DNA of 9,147 bases, from contig DATJHM010000070.1 of the NCBI GenBank assembly GCA_035493895.1, positions 1 through 9,147 on the forward strand. The letters are read 5' to 3'. Positions 1-6,439 of this stretch are shown piece after piece. Every line of letters begins with the position of its first letter. The first letter of the stretch is position 1. The notes beneath the pieces are model-generated. The model did no database searches, had not been told where the DNA came from, and worked only from the letters and a program-made list of their open reading frames with translations. Both the position numbers and the translations under genes were made by a program. This DNA comes from DATJHM01 sp035493895 (GTDB taxonomy: Bacteria > Chloroflexota > Ktedonobacteria > Ktedonobacterales > Ktedonobacteraceae).

Positions 1-134
1 GTGCATCTCCTCGCGCTTCCCCTATTCCTGGCTGGCACTGCTTCCATCCTACGCCCATTTTCGCTCAGTCAGGAGAATAGTTCGACCTTTTTCTCATCAT
101 TTTTGAGACTTTTCGTCCTATTTCCGTCAAATCA

Positions 135-163
135 TTGACGATCATTCATTTCTCATGTATAGT
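135..163 (+). promoter_or_regulatory. Sigma-70-type promoter P1 for the glucanase gene
   Basis: TTGACG (135-140) is followed after exactly 17 bp by TATAGT (158-163). Each box matches the consensus at five of six positions. Transcription would start near 170, leaving a leader of about 315 nt before the ATG at 487. It is the best promoter match in the upstream region, but its distance from the gene means it could also serve an unseen transcript. Confidence 0.55.
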
Positions 164-249
164 AATGACAGACATGTTAAGGTATCGTTTTCCTAAAATT
201 TTCATTATCCTATAACATGTTCATTGCTGGATACATTCGCACCTCTCGC

Positions 250-264
250 ATTTCAAGTTGAAAT
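250..264. promoter_or_regulatory. Perfect palindrome, candidate operator
   Basis: ATTTCAA-G-TTGAAAT is a perfect 7-1-7 inverted repeat. It overlaps the -35 box (TTGAAA, 258-263) of candidate promoter P2 and lies about 90 bp downstream of P1. That is a natural place for a dimeric repressor or activator. The binding protein cannot be named from the site. Confidence 0.4.
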
Positions 265-285
265 AAACAAGCATCGCGCTACTAT
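258..285 (+). promoter_or_regulatory. Weaker candidate promoter P2 for the glucanase gene
   Basis: TTGAAA (258-263), a 16-bp spacer and TACTAT (280-285) match the consensus at five and four of six positions. The -35 box forms half of the palindrome at 250-264, so a protein bound there would block or alter this promoter. It would give a leader of about 195 nt. Confidence 0.3.
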
Positions 286-486
286 CGTCGGTCGTAGGTC
301 ATGCGGGCAACAGGATAACCACCCCTCGTGATCTCTTATGTGGTGCCCGGCGCAGGATGTATTGTTTCGATCGATCTCGAAATGACCTCTGCACATGTGG
401 TCATGTAATCTTCCGATCTTCCGGGAAGAGGCAGAGGTACTCTGGGTACACGCTGTCGTGTTGCATAGTAAAGGAGCGGACAAACC

Positions 487-3444
487 ATGCCATTGCGAAC
501 CATTCGCACCCTTTTCGCGTCCCGCCGTACCGGGGAAAGCGCCCAGCGGTACGCGCAGAAGCCAGGCCATATTTTCGTACTCGTCCTCGTCGTTTTCGCC
601 ATCATGGGAGCAGGCGCACTCACATTCACCGCACATAGCAGCATCGCCTTTGCCGCTGGAGGCTCAGGTGCCGCGCTTCCCTATGACGAGCTGGAGGCTC
701 ACAGCGCCTCGACCAATGGAACCATCCTCGGCCCCAGCTATAATCTGGGCGATCTGGCCTCCGATGCCGTGGATCGTCAGGCCGTCCAGTTGACGCAGGG
801 GAAATACGTCGAATTCACCCTTCCGCACCAGGCCAACTCCATTAATTTACGCTACAGCATTCCTGATTCGTCCAGTGGCGGAGGAATCACAGCGCCGATC
901 AGTATCTACATTAACGGCGTAAAACAGGCAAGCGATTTGCAACTCACCTCAAAGTATAGCTGGTTATATGGGGTGCCAGGTTTTGGAGATTGTAATGGGA
1001 ATGTCTGGTCAAATACCCCGGGTGGCGTCGCCCATCACCAGTTTGATGAGGTTCACGCGATGTTACCGGAGATGCCAGGTGGTACCAAGGTAAGACTGCA
1101 AATCGATTCCGAAGATAACGCACAATGGTACGCCATCGATGTTGCTGACTTCCAGGAAGTGCCCGCCGCGCTTACGCAGCCAGCAGGCTCCATCTCGGTC
1201 ACCGATGCAGCCTATGGCGCTGATCCCACCGGCGCGACGGACTCCACCCAGGCCATCCAGAATGCGGTCAACGCTGCTGCGGGCAAAACCGTCTGGATTC
1301 CCAAGGGAACCTATCTGGTCACCAGCCACATCCTTGTCGACAACGTGACCCTGACGGGCGCGGGCCCGTGGTATTCGATCCTGGAAGGCGCCCCAACGAG
1401 CAGCACCGGCACAGGAGTCGGCGTCTATGGAAAGACGACTACCAGCAGCAACATCACCCTGTCGAATTTCGCCATCGAGGGCGGAATCACGAACCGCATC
1501 GACTGTATACAGGATAATGGTATCGGTGGTGAAATGGCCAACTCGACCATTTCCAATATCTGGATCGAGCATACCAAAGTAGGCATGTGGTTTGACGGAC
1601 CTTTCTCCGGCCTGAAAATCACCGGCGCGCGCATTGATAGCACAACTGCCGACGGTATCAACTTCCATCTCGCTATCACCAATTCCAGTGTCTCACAATC
1701 GATCATACGCAGTACCGGTGATGACAGTCTGGCGCTGTGGCCAGAACTCAAGGGTACTTCAACCGGTGATAACAACGATACATTCGATCACAACACCATT
1801 CAATCGCCCTACCTGGCCAATGGTATCGCCCTCTATGGTGGCGCTAGCAATACGGTCACGAACAATATAGTCACTGGTGCACAGTACCGGGGAGGTGGCA
1901 TCAATCTTGACTCTGAAGATTTCGGCAACCCATCGGCACCGTTTAGTGGCACGACCACTATCTCGAACAATACGATCAAGTATACCGCTGGTATAGGCGA
2001 TCAGGGCATCCAACAATTTGGCGCGCTCATGTTCTGGGCAGATAATCACTCACTCGTTGCCCCTTTCACCGTCTCAAATGATGAGATCGATAACAGTCTC
2101 TACGCTGCGATTTCATTCGATGGTGGTGCCGGTGCCGTCGGTGGCCCCTCCCCCAACGGTGTGACCATGAGCGGCATCAACATCGCAAATGCTGAGTTTG
2201 CTTTTTCAAATAAAGTCAATTCAGTCGTAGGGTCTGCTACCAATGTGACCGCAAGCGGTCTGAGTGTAGGCGGCATGCAGAGCTGTGAGGGCAGTCAATC
2301 ATGGCAAGTGACGACGGACGCCACCGATACAGGCTGGAGCCCAACGCCACAAACCTGCGGTTTCCCAGCCGGAACACCAACGCCCGTTGTTACCCCCACG
2401 CCAGGCGGTCCAACGCCAACGCCAGTAACGCCAACGCCTACTCCAACGCCCAATCCGGCTCCTACCGGCACGCTGGTGACGGCGATTAACGCAGGCGGCG
2501 CTGCTTCCGGCAGTTTCGTGGCCGACACCGGCTTCAACCAGGGCAATCAGTTCTCCGATACTTCTACTGCGATCAATACCAGTCATCTCGCGGAATCCGT
2601 ACCGCAATCGGTCTGGCAGACCTGTCGTTGGAACGCTTCGTTCACCTACACCATTCCCAATCTCACTGCGGGCACGAACTATAACGTCGTCCTCGACTGG
2701 GCAGAACTGAGCTTCCAGACGGCAGGTGCGCGTGTCTTCAATGTGGCGATCAATGGCACCTCCAAATTGACGAACTTCGATGTCTATGCCACGGCGGGCT
2801 ACAAGACGGCAGTACAGAGAAGCTTTACGGTCCCGGCGAACAGCAGCGGCCAGATCGTGATCGCCTTTACGCAGGCTGGTGCTGATAATCCCTTTATCAA
2901 CGGTATCGAGATCTGGAATCCGAGTGGTACCGGTGGTACGCCAACGCCAACACCTACGCCTACGCTGACACCAACACCCACACCTACGCAGACGCTGGTG
3001 ACGGCAATTAACGCAGGCGGCGCTGCTTCCGGCAGTTTCGTCGCCGACACCGGCTTCAACCAGGGCAATCAGTTCTCCGATACTTCTACTGCGATCAATA
3101 CGAGCCATGTCACTAATCCGGCTCCACAGGCAGTCTGGCAAACCTGCCGCTGGAACGCCTCGTTCACCTATACGCTTACGGGCCTGACCGCGGGCTCTTC
3201 CTACACGCTCAAACTCGATTGGGCGGAACTGAGCTTCCAGACAGCAGGAGCACGTGTCTTCAATGTGGCCGTCAATGGTACTCCGCAACTGACAAACTTC
3301 GATGTCTATGCCACGGCGGGCTACAAGACGGCTCTACAGAGGAGCTTTACAGTTACGGCGAACAGTAGCGGCCAGATCGTGATCGCCTTTACGCAGGCCG
3401 GTGCTGATAATCCCTTTATCAACGGTATCGAACTCTACCATTAA
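487..3444 (+). CDS. Secreted GH87-type alpha-1,3-glucanase/mycodextranase with two malectin-like modules
   Basis: This 985-residue protein probably cuts alpha-1,3-glucan (or nigeran) of fungal walls outside the cell. A basic N-terminus is followed by a hydrophobic segment (about 29-47) and an AFA-A signal-peptidase-like site near 54-57. Residues about 64-228 form a beta-sandwich like the one leading GH87 enzymes (LPYDELEA, YVEFTLP, YSWLYG). A right-handed beta-helix starts near 237 (GADPTGATDS at 244). Asp389 in ADGINFH and Asp412-Asp413 in TGDDSLALW have the 23-residue spacing of the three essential aspartates known in GH87 alpha-1,3-glucanases. Thr-Pro linkers (about 629-660 and 816-835) separate two malectin-like/CBM57 modules (662-810 and 836-985), likely carbohydrate binding. 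AAAGGAG at 470-476, 10 nt upstream, supports the start. It is a single-gene unit. Exact substrate is inferred; mutanase versus mycodextranase is undecided. Confidence 0.85.
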   Translation: MPLRTIRTLFASRRTGESAQRYAQKPGHIFVLVLVVFAIMGAGALTFTAHSSIAFAAGGSGAALPYDELEAHSASTNGTILGPSYNLGDLASDAVDRQAVQLTQGKYVEFTLPHQANSINLRYSIPDSSSGGGITAPISIYINGVKQASDLQLTSKYSWLYGVPGFGDCNGNVWSNTPGGVAHHQFDEVHAMLPEMPGGTKVRLQIDSEDNAQWYAIDVADFQEVPAALTQPAGSISVTDAAYGADPTGATDSTQAIQNAVNAAAGKTVWIPKGTYLVTSHILVDNVTLTGAGPWYSILEGAPTSSTGTGVGVYGKTTTSSNITLSNFAIEGGITNRIDCIQDNGIGGEMANSTISNIWIEHTKVGMWFDGPFSGLKITGARIDSTTADGINFHLAITNSSVSQSIIRSTGDDSLALWPELKGTSTGDNNDTFDHNTIQSPYLANGIALYGGASNTVTNNIVTGAQYRGGGINLDSEDFGNPSAPFSGTTTISNNTIKYTAGIGDQGIQQFGALMFWADNHSLVAPFTVSNDEIDNSLYAAISFDGGAGAVGGPSPNGVTMSGINIANAEFAFSNKVNSVVGSATNVTASGLSVGGMQSCEGSQSWQVTTDATDTGWSPTPQTCGFPAGTPTPVVTPTPGGPTPTPVTPTPTPTPNPAPTGTLVTAINAGGAASGSFVADTGFNQGNQFSDTSTAINTSHLAESVPQSVWQTCRWNASFTYTIPNLTAGTNYNVVLDWAELSFQTAGARVFNVAINGTSKLTNFDVYATAGYKTAVQRSFTVPANSSGQIVIAFTQAGADNPFINGIEIWNPSGTGGTPTPTPTPTLTPTPTPTQTLVTAINAGGAASGSFVADTGFNQGNQFSDTSTAINTSHVTNPAPQAVWQTCRWNASFTYTLTGLTAGSSYTLKLDWAELSFQTAGARVFNVAVNGTPQLTNFDVYATAGYKTALQRSFTVTANSSGQIVIAFTQAGADNPFINGIELYH
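2470..2909 (+). repeat. Malectin-module repeat, copy 1
   Basis: This 440-bp in-frame segment encodes the first malectin-like module and aligns without any gap to 2992-3431 at a constant offset of 522 bp (174 codons). The first 111 nt differ at only three positions and the last 140 nt at about nine, while the middle (about 2581-2700) is heavily changed. The pattern suggests a duplication with later exchange between the ends. Confidence 0.9.
2992..3431 (+). repeat. Malectin-module repeat, copy 2
   Basis: Second copy of the 440-bp segment, ending 10 bp before the stop codon. It encodes the last module of the glucanase and ends in GIELYH where copy 1 has GIEIW. The absence of indels shows that both modules stay under coding constraint. 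Confidence 0.9.
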
Positions 3445-3470
3445 TTGACCATCTCTACGCTCATCAAGTC

Positions 3471-3510
3471 GGGCCATTTCTTCTCCTGTTAATAAGGGGA
3501 GAAATGGCCC
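3471..3510 (+). terminator. Hairpin after the glucanase gene
   Basis: GGGCCATTTCT pairs perfectly with AGAAATGGCCC (11 bp), with a loop that can pair further through CTCC/GGAG. It starts 26 bp after the stop codon, where a terminator is expected. No run of T follows, so it may act as an imperfect intrinsic terminator or as a 3'-end stabiliser. Confidence 0.55.
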
Positions 3511-3575
3511 ACATGCATTACGTGTATTTGTATAACTCAAGGCACACGGATTGACATGAAGCGCGATCAATATGT

Positions 3576-3594
3576 ATCAAGCGAAGAATGGTTC
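3576..3594 (+). repeat. Left inverted repeat of copy A
   Basis: ATCAAGCGAAGAATGGTTC is the exact reverse complement of 3826-3844. The match continues outward less exactly to about 3564. Confidence 0.9.
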
Positions 3595-3639
3595 GGTTTG
3601 ACCTCCCGTCTCAATTGATGGCGAAAAGGGTTCGTGGAA

Positions 3640-3722
3640 GGGCAAGAGGGTCGGTGGGGGTCGCGTGGGATGGGATAAACCGCATCCCCTACCTCTGCGG
3701 ATGGGCAAGAGGGTCGGTGGGG
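3640..3722 (+). repeat. Two 20-bp direct repeats with 63-bp period inside copy A
   Basis: GGGCAAGAGGGTCGGTGGGG occurs exactly at 3640-3659 and 3703-3722. Between them GGGATG (3667-3672) can pair with CATCCC (3683-3688), followed by the block CCCTACCTCTGCG (3687-3699). The same arrangement with a 64-bp period is seen at 6187-6305. Two copies only and no spacer pattern, so this is not CRISPR. Confidence 0.8.
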
Positions 3723-3825
3723 AAACGCAAATGGCCGGTCTTTTCGGGCTCATGCCTCTTTCCTACCGATCCCGCATGACACGATTGACCCTCTCGGTTT
3801 TCCATTGACCCACATCATGGCATCT

Positions 3826-3844
3826 GAACCATTCTTCGCTTGAT
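3826..3844 (-). repeat. Right inverted repeat of copy A
   Basis: Exact reverse complement of 3576-3594. Outside it, TGATGCGTATTGGAT (3841-3855) recurs in reverse complement at 9089-9103 and in diverged form at 6370-6383. Confidence 0.9.
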
Positions 3845-3924
3845 GCGTATTGGATCGGCAGGAAGCGCGACCCCTACCTCTGCGTTAGGATGAGAGGGAC
3901 GTTGCCCTATGGTCCCCCTGGCAC

Positions 3925-4068
3925 AAGAGACCGGGTCCGCAAAACAGAACCAGGTAGCCCTCATAGAGATGAAGTTAGCCACCTCTCCTCCAAGGAGCGA
4001 GATGGGTGGTGCGAGTTCCCAGGCACAGTTCCGTTCCACTCCACCGTGCCGCTACTGGAAAGGAGATG
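3925..4068 (+). promoter_or_regulatory. T-box-like leader remnant (tentative)
   Basis: GATGGGTGGTGCGAG (4001-4015) resembles the T-box motif GGGTGGTACCGCG but lacks ACC. It follows an AAGAGACC stretch (3926-3933) similar to the AGAGA near the base of T-box stem I, and a small hairpin CTCC-loop-GGAG just before it. Downstream, AAGGAG (4060-4065) sits 10 nt before an ATG (4076) that is at once followed by TAG. No synthetase or amino acid gene follows. This may be a decayed leader whose gene was lost, or chance similarity. Confidence 0.22.
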
Positions 4069-4173
4069 CAAGGATATGTAGATATTACGGATTTGAGTGA
4101 TGATTATCGCTATAAAGCGGGTGTAGAAAATAAAGAAGAATAGGTAGTGGGATCTCTCAATATGCTCGGATAG

Positions 4174-4198
4174 AGAGTTGTGATTTTACTCACACTCT
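4174..4198. promoter_or_regulatory. Stem-loop upstream of the protease promoter zone
   Basis: AGAGTTGTGA and TCACACTCT can pair over 9 bp with one bulged T around a six-base loop (TTTTAC). It lies just upstream of the TTGACT at 4204-4209. It could be an operator or a weak terminator for upstream transcription. There is no independent support. Confidence 0.25.
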
Positions 4199-4216
4199 AC
4201 TGGTTGACTACTACAT

Positions 4217-4244
4217 TTGATAAAATATCAGCATCATGTAATAT
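4217..4244 (+). promoter_or_regulatory. Candidate promoter of the S53 protease gene
   Basis: TTGATA (4217-4222), a 16-bp spacer and TAATAT (4239-4244) match the consensus at five and four of six positions. An alternative uses TTGACT (4204-4209) with TATCAG (4226-4231). The zone is AT-rich and about 75 bp upstream of the gene's ribosome site. I cannot decide between the two. Confidence 0.3.
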
Positions 4245-4325
4245 GCAACTGTGTAGATGTTCTTCAAGGAAAGGAAGGCAATAGCTACACATAATTTTTA
4301 GCATGTACGGAGGCATATATACCTT

Positions 4326-6164
4326 ATGTCACAAAGAAAAATATCTGTCGGCCCAAAGCATCTTTTCTGGAGTTTGCTTTGTGTCCCCCTCTTGATCCTC
4401 GCCGCATGTGGCTCAGGCAACAACACGGTGAAAGCGACACCCACAGCTGCCCCAACGTTCAACATGCAACTGCAACCGCTCAACCTGGGCATTCCACAGG
4501 CCGCCCTCTCGGCACCGATTACGGGTTCACTGCCCGATAGTCAGGTGTTACACGTCGGAGTGACTTTTAAGATCGATCCCGCGACGATCAAGAAGTTTGA
4601 TACCAATGGCTCCGATACCAATCAGAACGGCAGCGATCTGGCAAAGAGCCTGGGCATCAGTGACCAGGAATATCAGAATTTCAAAACCTACTTTGGGATT
4701 CAAAACGCGACCGTCAATCTCAATCAGGCGCATACCTGGATGACCGTCGATATCAAAGCGGGTTCGTTGGCTCAACTGATGCAGACCAAATTTGTCATGC
4801 ATAAGCTCAACAATCGCAGCTTCTACACGCCCGACCCCAAGCAGATGCCCAAAGTGCCTGCACAGCTTGCCAACCAGATCCTGTCCGTCACCGGTCTGGA
4901 CAACTACAGCCAGCCTGCACGACCAGGGGGAGCGTTTACCCCAGCTTCGTCCGCGACAACACAGTCGACACAAAACGCGAATGCGGATTGTGCGGCGATA
5001 AGCGATAAGGCAGATTGGAACGGCCCTATTCTCCTACCGGCTGATTATGTTCGCTCTTATGGCCTGGCATCGTTCCAGCAGAACGGCTGGTATGGTCAGG
5101 GTCAGAAAGTCCTGCTGGTAGAACCGATCGATGCCTATAGCCCAAGCGATGTGAATGCCTTCTTTGGCTGTGCAAATTTCAAAGGGAGTTTCAATACCGT
5201 CACCGTAGATGGTGCGCCCCCGGTCGCAACCGACTTTGATGAGTCCACGCTGGATCTCGATGTGATCGCCAGTGTGGCCCCGCAGGCTCAGATCGTTGAC
5301 TACCAGGGCGACAGCCTGGGAGCCTATCAGCGCGGAGAAGATGCATTCGTTGTCGTCAATGACCTGCTACAGCGTATCATCGACGATTATCGAAATGACA
5401 CCCATTCAGGGACGGTGATCAGCATGAGCTTCGGGGGCAACGAAGCGGATATGACGCAGGCCGACCTGACGATGATTAATCAGAGTTTGCAAATTCTGAC
5501 GCAGGCTGAGCACATGACTATTTTTGTCGCCAGCGGCGACTGCGCGGCCTTCGCGACAGGAACCTATGGTCAGCTGGGAGTAAGTTTCCCGGCCAGCGAT
5601 CCCTGGGTGGTTGCTACGGGCGGCACGATTCTCAATACTGATGGCAATAGCAATCGCACGGGCGAGGTTGCCTGGTCGGATAGCACCGCCAGTCATAGTG
5701 CCTGCAACAACTCATGGGGCTCTGGTGGCGGCGTCAGCACCATCTTTCAGGAGCCCAGCTGGCAGCAGCAGGATGCCACTTCGATTCCCGGCCTGCACAA
5801 CCAGTATTCCACAGGCTACCGTCAGGTCCCCGATCTTGCTGCGGCGGCAACCAATAACCTGTGTTATATGAATGGGCGCTGGGGGGGTTGCTCTGGTACC
5901 AGTGCTGCCACGCCGCTTGTCGCCTCGGGCACGGCGATCCTGAATGGAGCGTCCAGGCACAACCTCAAGCTCTACTTCTATGGTCCGTCGGCGTGGTATA
6001 GCGCGCAGAGTAGTGGGGCAAAGTATCATCCCTTCAACGAGATTACACAGGGTAATAATCTCTACTATCAAGCTGGCTCTACCTGGAATTACCCAACCGG
6101 CCTGGGCACGCCCAATTTTGCGGGCTACTACCAGAGTTTGCAACTGCTCATTCCAGGTAAATAG
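4326..6164 (+). CDS. S53 family (sedolisin/kumamolisin-like) protease precursor, lipoprotein
   Basis: This 612-residue preproprotein is an acid-type serine-carboxyl peptidase acting outside the cell. A lipoprotein signal ends in the lipobox LAAC, giving a lipidated Cys28. Residues about 50-195 match the pro-kumamolisin activation domain, which is normally removed by self-cleavage. The catalytic domain begins near LLPADYVRSYG (236). Glu306 and Asp310 (ESTLD, the E-x3-D motif), Asp405 (VASGDCA) and Ser526 (SGTSAATP) supply the full set of S53 active-site residues. The C-terminal calcium-site region keeps EITQGNN (572-578) and TGLGTP but has Glu572, Thr586 and Asn588 where relatives usually have Asp, Gly and Asp. 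GGAGG at 4309-4313 lies 12 nt before ATG, slightly long. The gene stands alone. Family assignment is firm, substrate unknown. Cleavage of the propeptide would release the mature enzyme from its lipid anchor. Confidence 0.9.
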   Translation: MSQRKISVGPKHLFWSLLCVPLLILAACGSGNNTVKATPTAAPTFNMQLQPLNLGIPQAALSAPITGSLPDSQVLHVGVTFKIDPATIKKFDTNGSDTNQNGSDLAKSLGISDQEYQNFKTYFGIQNATVNLNQAHTWMTVDIKAGSLAQLMQTKFVMHKLNNRSFYTPDPKQMPKVPAQLANQILSVTGLDNYSQPARPGGAFTPASSATTQSTQNANADCAAISDKADWNGPILLPADYVRSYGLASFQQNGWYGQGQKVLLVEPIDAYSPSDVNAFFGCANFKGSFNTVTVDGAPPVATDFDESTLDLDVIASVAPQAQIVDYQGDSLGAYQRGEDAFVVVNDLLQRIIDDYRNDTHSGTVISMSFGGNEADMTQADLTMINQSLQILTQAEHMTIFVASGDCAAFATGTYGQLGVSFPASDPWVVATGGTILNTDGNSNRTGEVAWSDSTASHSACNNSWGSGGGVSTIFQEPSWQQQDATSIPGLHNQYSTGYRQVPDLAAAATNNLCYMNGRWGGCSGTSAATPLVASGTAILNGASRHNLKLYFYGPSAWYSAQSSGAKYHPFNEITQGNNLYYQAGSTWNYPTGLGTPNFAGYYQSLQLLIPGK

Positions 6165-6177
6165 CCGGTGTAGAGGA

Positions 6178-6389
6178 TGAGTGGATCGAGAGGGCCGGTA
6201 GGGAACGTGGATCGGCATAAAGGGTGGACAACCCGCATCGACAGAAAAGCCGAGAGCGCCGGTGGGGGACGTGGATCGGCATAAAGCCCGATCCCTACCT
6301 CAGCGTTTGGGCGAGATAGCCAGGGGGCTGCACGAATGTGTTGCCCCTCCGGCTATCTCGCCTTTACGTTGATGCATATTTGGCACGGC
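6178..6389 (+). repeat. Diverged copy B of the intergenic repeat family
   Basis: It begins within 20 bp of the protease stop codon. GGATGAG (6174-6180) and TCGAGAGGGCCGGTAGGG (6186-6203) match the start of the unit at the window end (9114-9147). ACGTGGATCGGCATAAAG occurs at 6205-6222 and 6269-6286, a 64-bp period. GGATCGG (6273-6279) pairs with CCGATCC (6288-6294), followed by CCCTACCTCAGCG (6293-6305). The right end TTGATGCATATTTGG (6369-6383) resembles the right end of copy A. The left inverted end is missing, so this copy is truncated. Confidence 0.6.
6310..6362. terminator. Strong hairpin between convergent genes, likely bidirectional terminator
   Basis: GGCGAGATAGCC (6310-6321) pairs perfectly with GGCTATCTCGCC (6351-6362). 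An inner AGGGG/CCCCT extends the stem across a two-base bulge. It is followed by TTTA on the plus strand. It lies 145 bp after the protease gene and about 80 bp after the end of the minus-strand SDR gene, so it can end both transcripts. Weak U-tracts leave the mechanism open. It sits inside the repeat copy, so the repeat may have supplied it. Confidence 0.65.
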
Positions 6390-6439
6390 TTGTCTGAGCC
6401 TCGAAATAGACACGGGTCAATTGCCTGGAGCAAGCCAGA

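Larger units (their letters stand above)
1..486. other. Non-coding upstream region and long leader of the glucanase gene
   Basis: No convincing gene lies here. The first 138 bases are open in one forward frame up to a TGA, but without a start, ribosome site or recognisable residues. From about 60 to 270 the DNA is AT-rich and holds two candidate promoters (135-163 and 258-285), a perfect 15-nt palindrome (250-264) and two ACATGTT words (172-178 and 215-221, the second inside the palindrome AACATGTT at 214-221). If the first promoter is used, the glucanase mRNA has a leader of about 315 nt, long enough for regulation. I could not assign any known riboswitch to it. Confidence 0.6.
3564..3861. 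mobile_element. MITE-like element, copy A of an intergenic repeat family
   Basis: The ends form a perfect 19-bp inverted repeat (3576-3594 and 3826-3844) that continues imperfectly outward to about 34 bp (outer sequence near CCGATCCAATACGCATCA). A 9-bp direct repeat GAAGCGCGA flanks it (3558-3566 and 3862-3870), as expected of a target-site duplication, though its left copy overlaps the imperfect arm by about 3 bp. The interior has two direct repeats 63 bp apart and a hairpin, and no coding capacity for a transposase. It looks like a non-autonomous element of about 295 bp. The related copies near 6178-6389 and 9089-9147 support mobility. Confidence 0.55.
3445..4325. other. 880-bp intergenic region without a convincing gene
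   Basis: It contains, in order, the hairpin at 3471-3510, a MITE-like element (about 3564-3861), one more copy of the conserved block CCCTACCTCTGCG (3872-3884), a T-box-like stretch (about 3925-4068), an AT-rich segment with a stem-loop (4174-4198), and promoter candidates for the protease gene. Several short open frames exist but show no family features, and some overlap each other on both strands. From about 4080 the DNA becomes clearly AT-rich, as usual in a promoter zone. Confidence 0.6.

Noticed and set aside
1..138. Open forward frame of 45 codons running in from the window edge
   Set aside because: No start inside the window, no ribosome site and a composition without recognisable motifs. 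Length is within chance, so it is not called a gene end.
2299..3288. Long minus-strand open frame of 329 codons inside the glucanase gene
   Set aside because: It is an antisense shadow of the malectin repeats and Thr-Pro linkers, with an arginine-rich, repeated translation and no family features.
3551..3580. TTGACA with an 18-bp spacer and TATCAA at the left edge of copy A
   Set aside because: The -10 box is weak and no gene follows within the element. It may only be chance at the insertion edge.
3640..3722. Two exact 20-bp repeats that could suggest a CRISPR array
   Set aside because: Only two units, the space between them is itself part of a conserved repeat unit, and no cas gene is present.
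3588..4100. Several 60-75-codon open frames on both strands
   Set aside because: They overlap one another and the repeats, have no ribosome sites or family features, and follow the G/C-rich repeat composition.
4066..4143. 25-codon frame with an acidic, protein-like translation
   Set aside because: The purine-rich GGAAAGGAG abuts the ATG with no spacing, so translation is doubtful. It is mentioned only in the T-box finding.
6387..6436. GGCTTG...CAAGCC inverted repeat near the end of the SDR gene
   Set aside because: Six base pairs with a loop of nearly 40 nt is weak, and a far stronger hairpin lies at 6310-6362.
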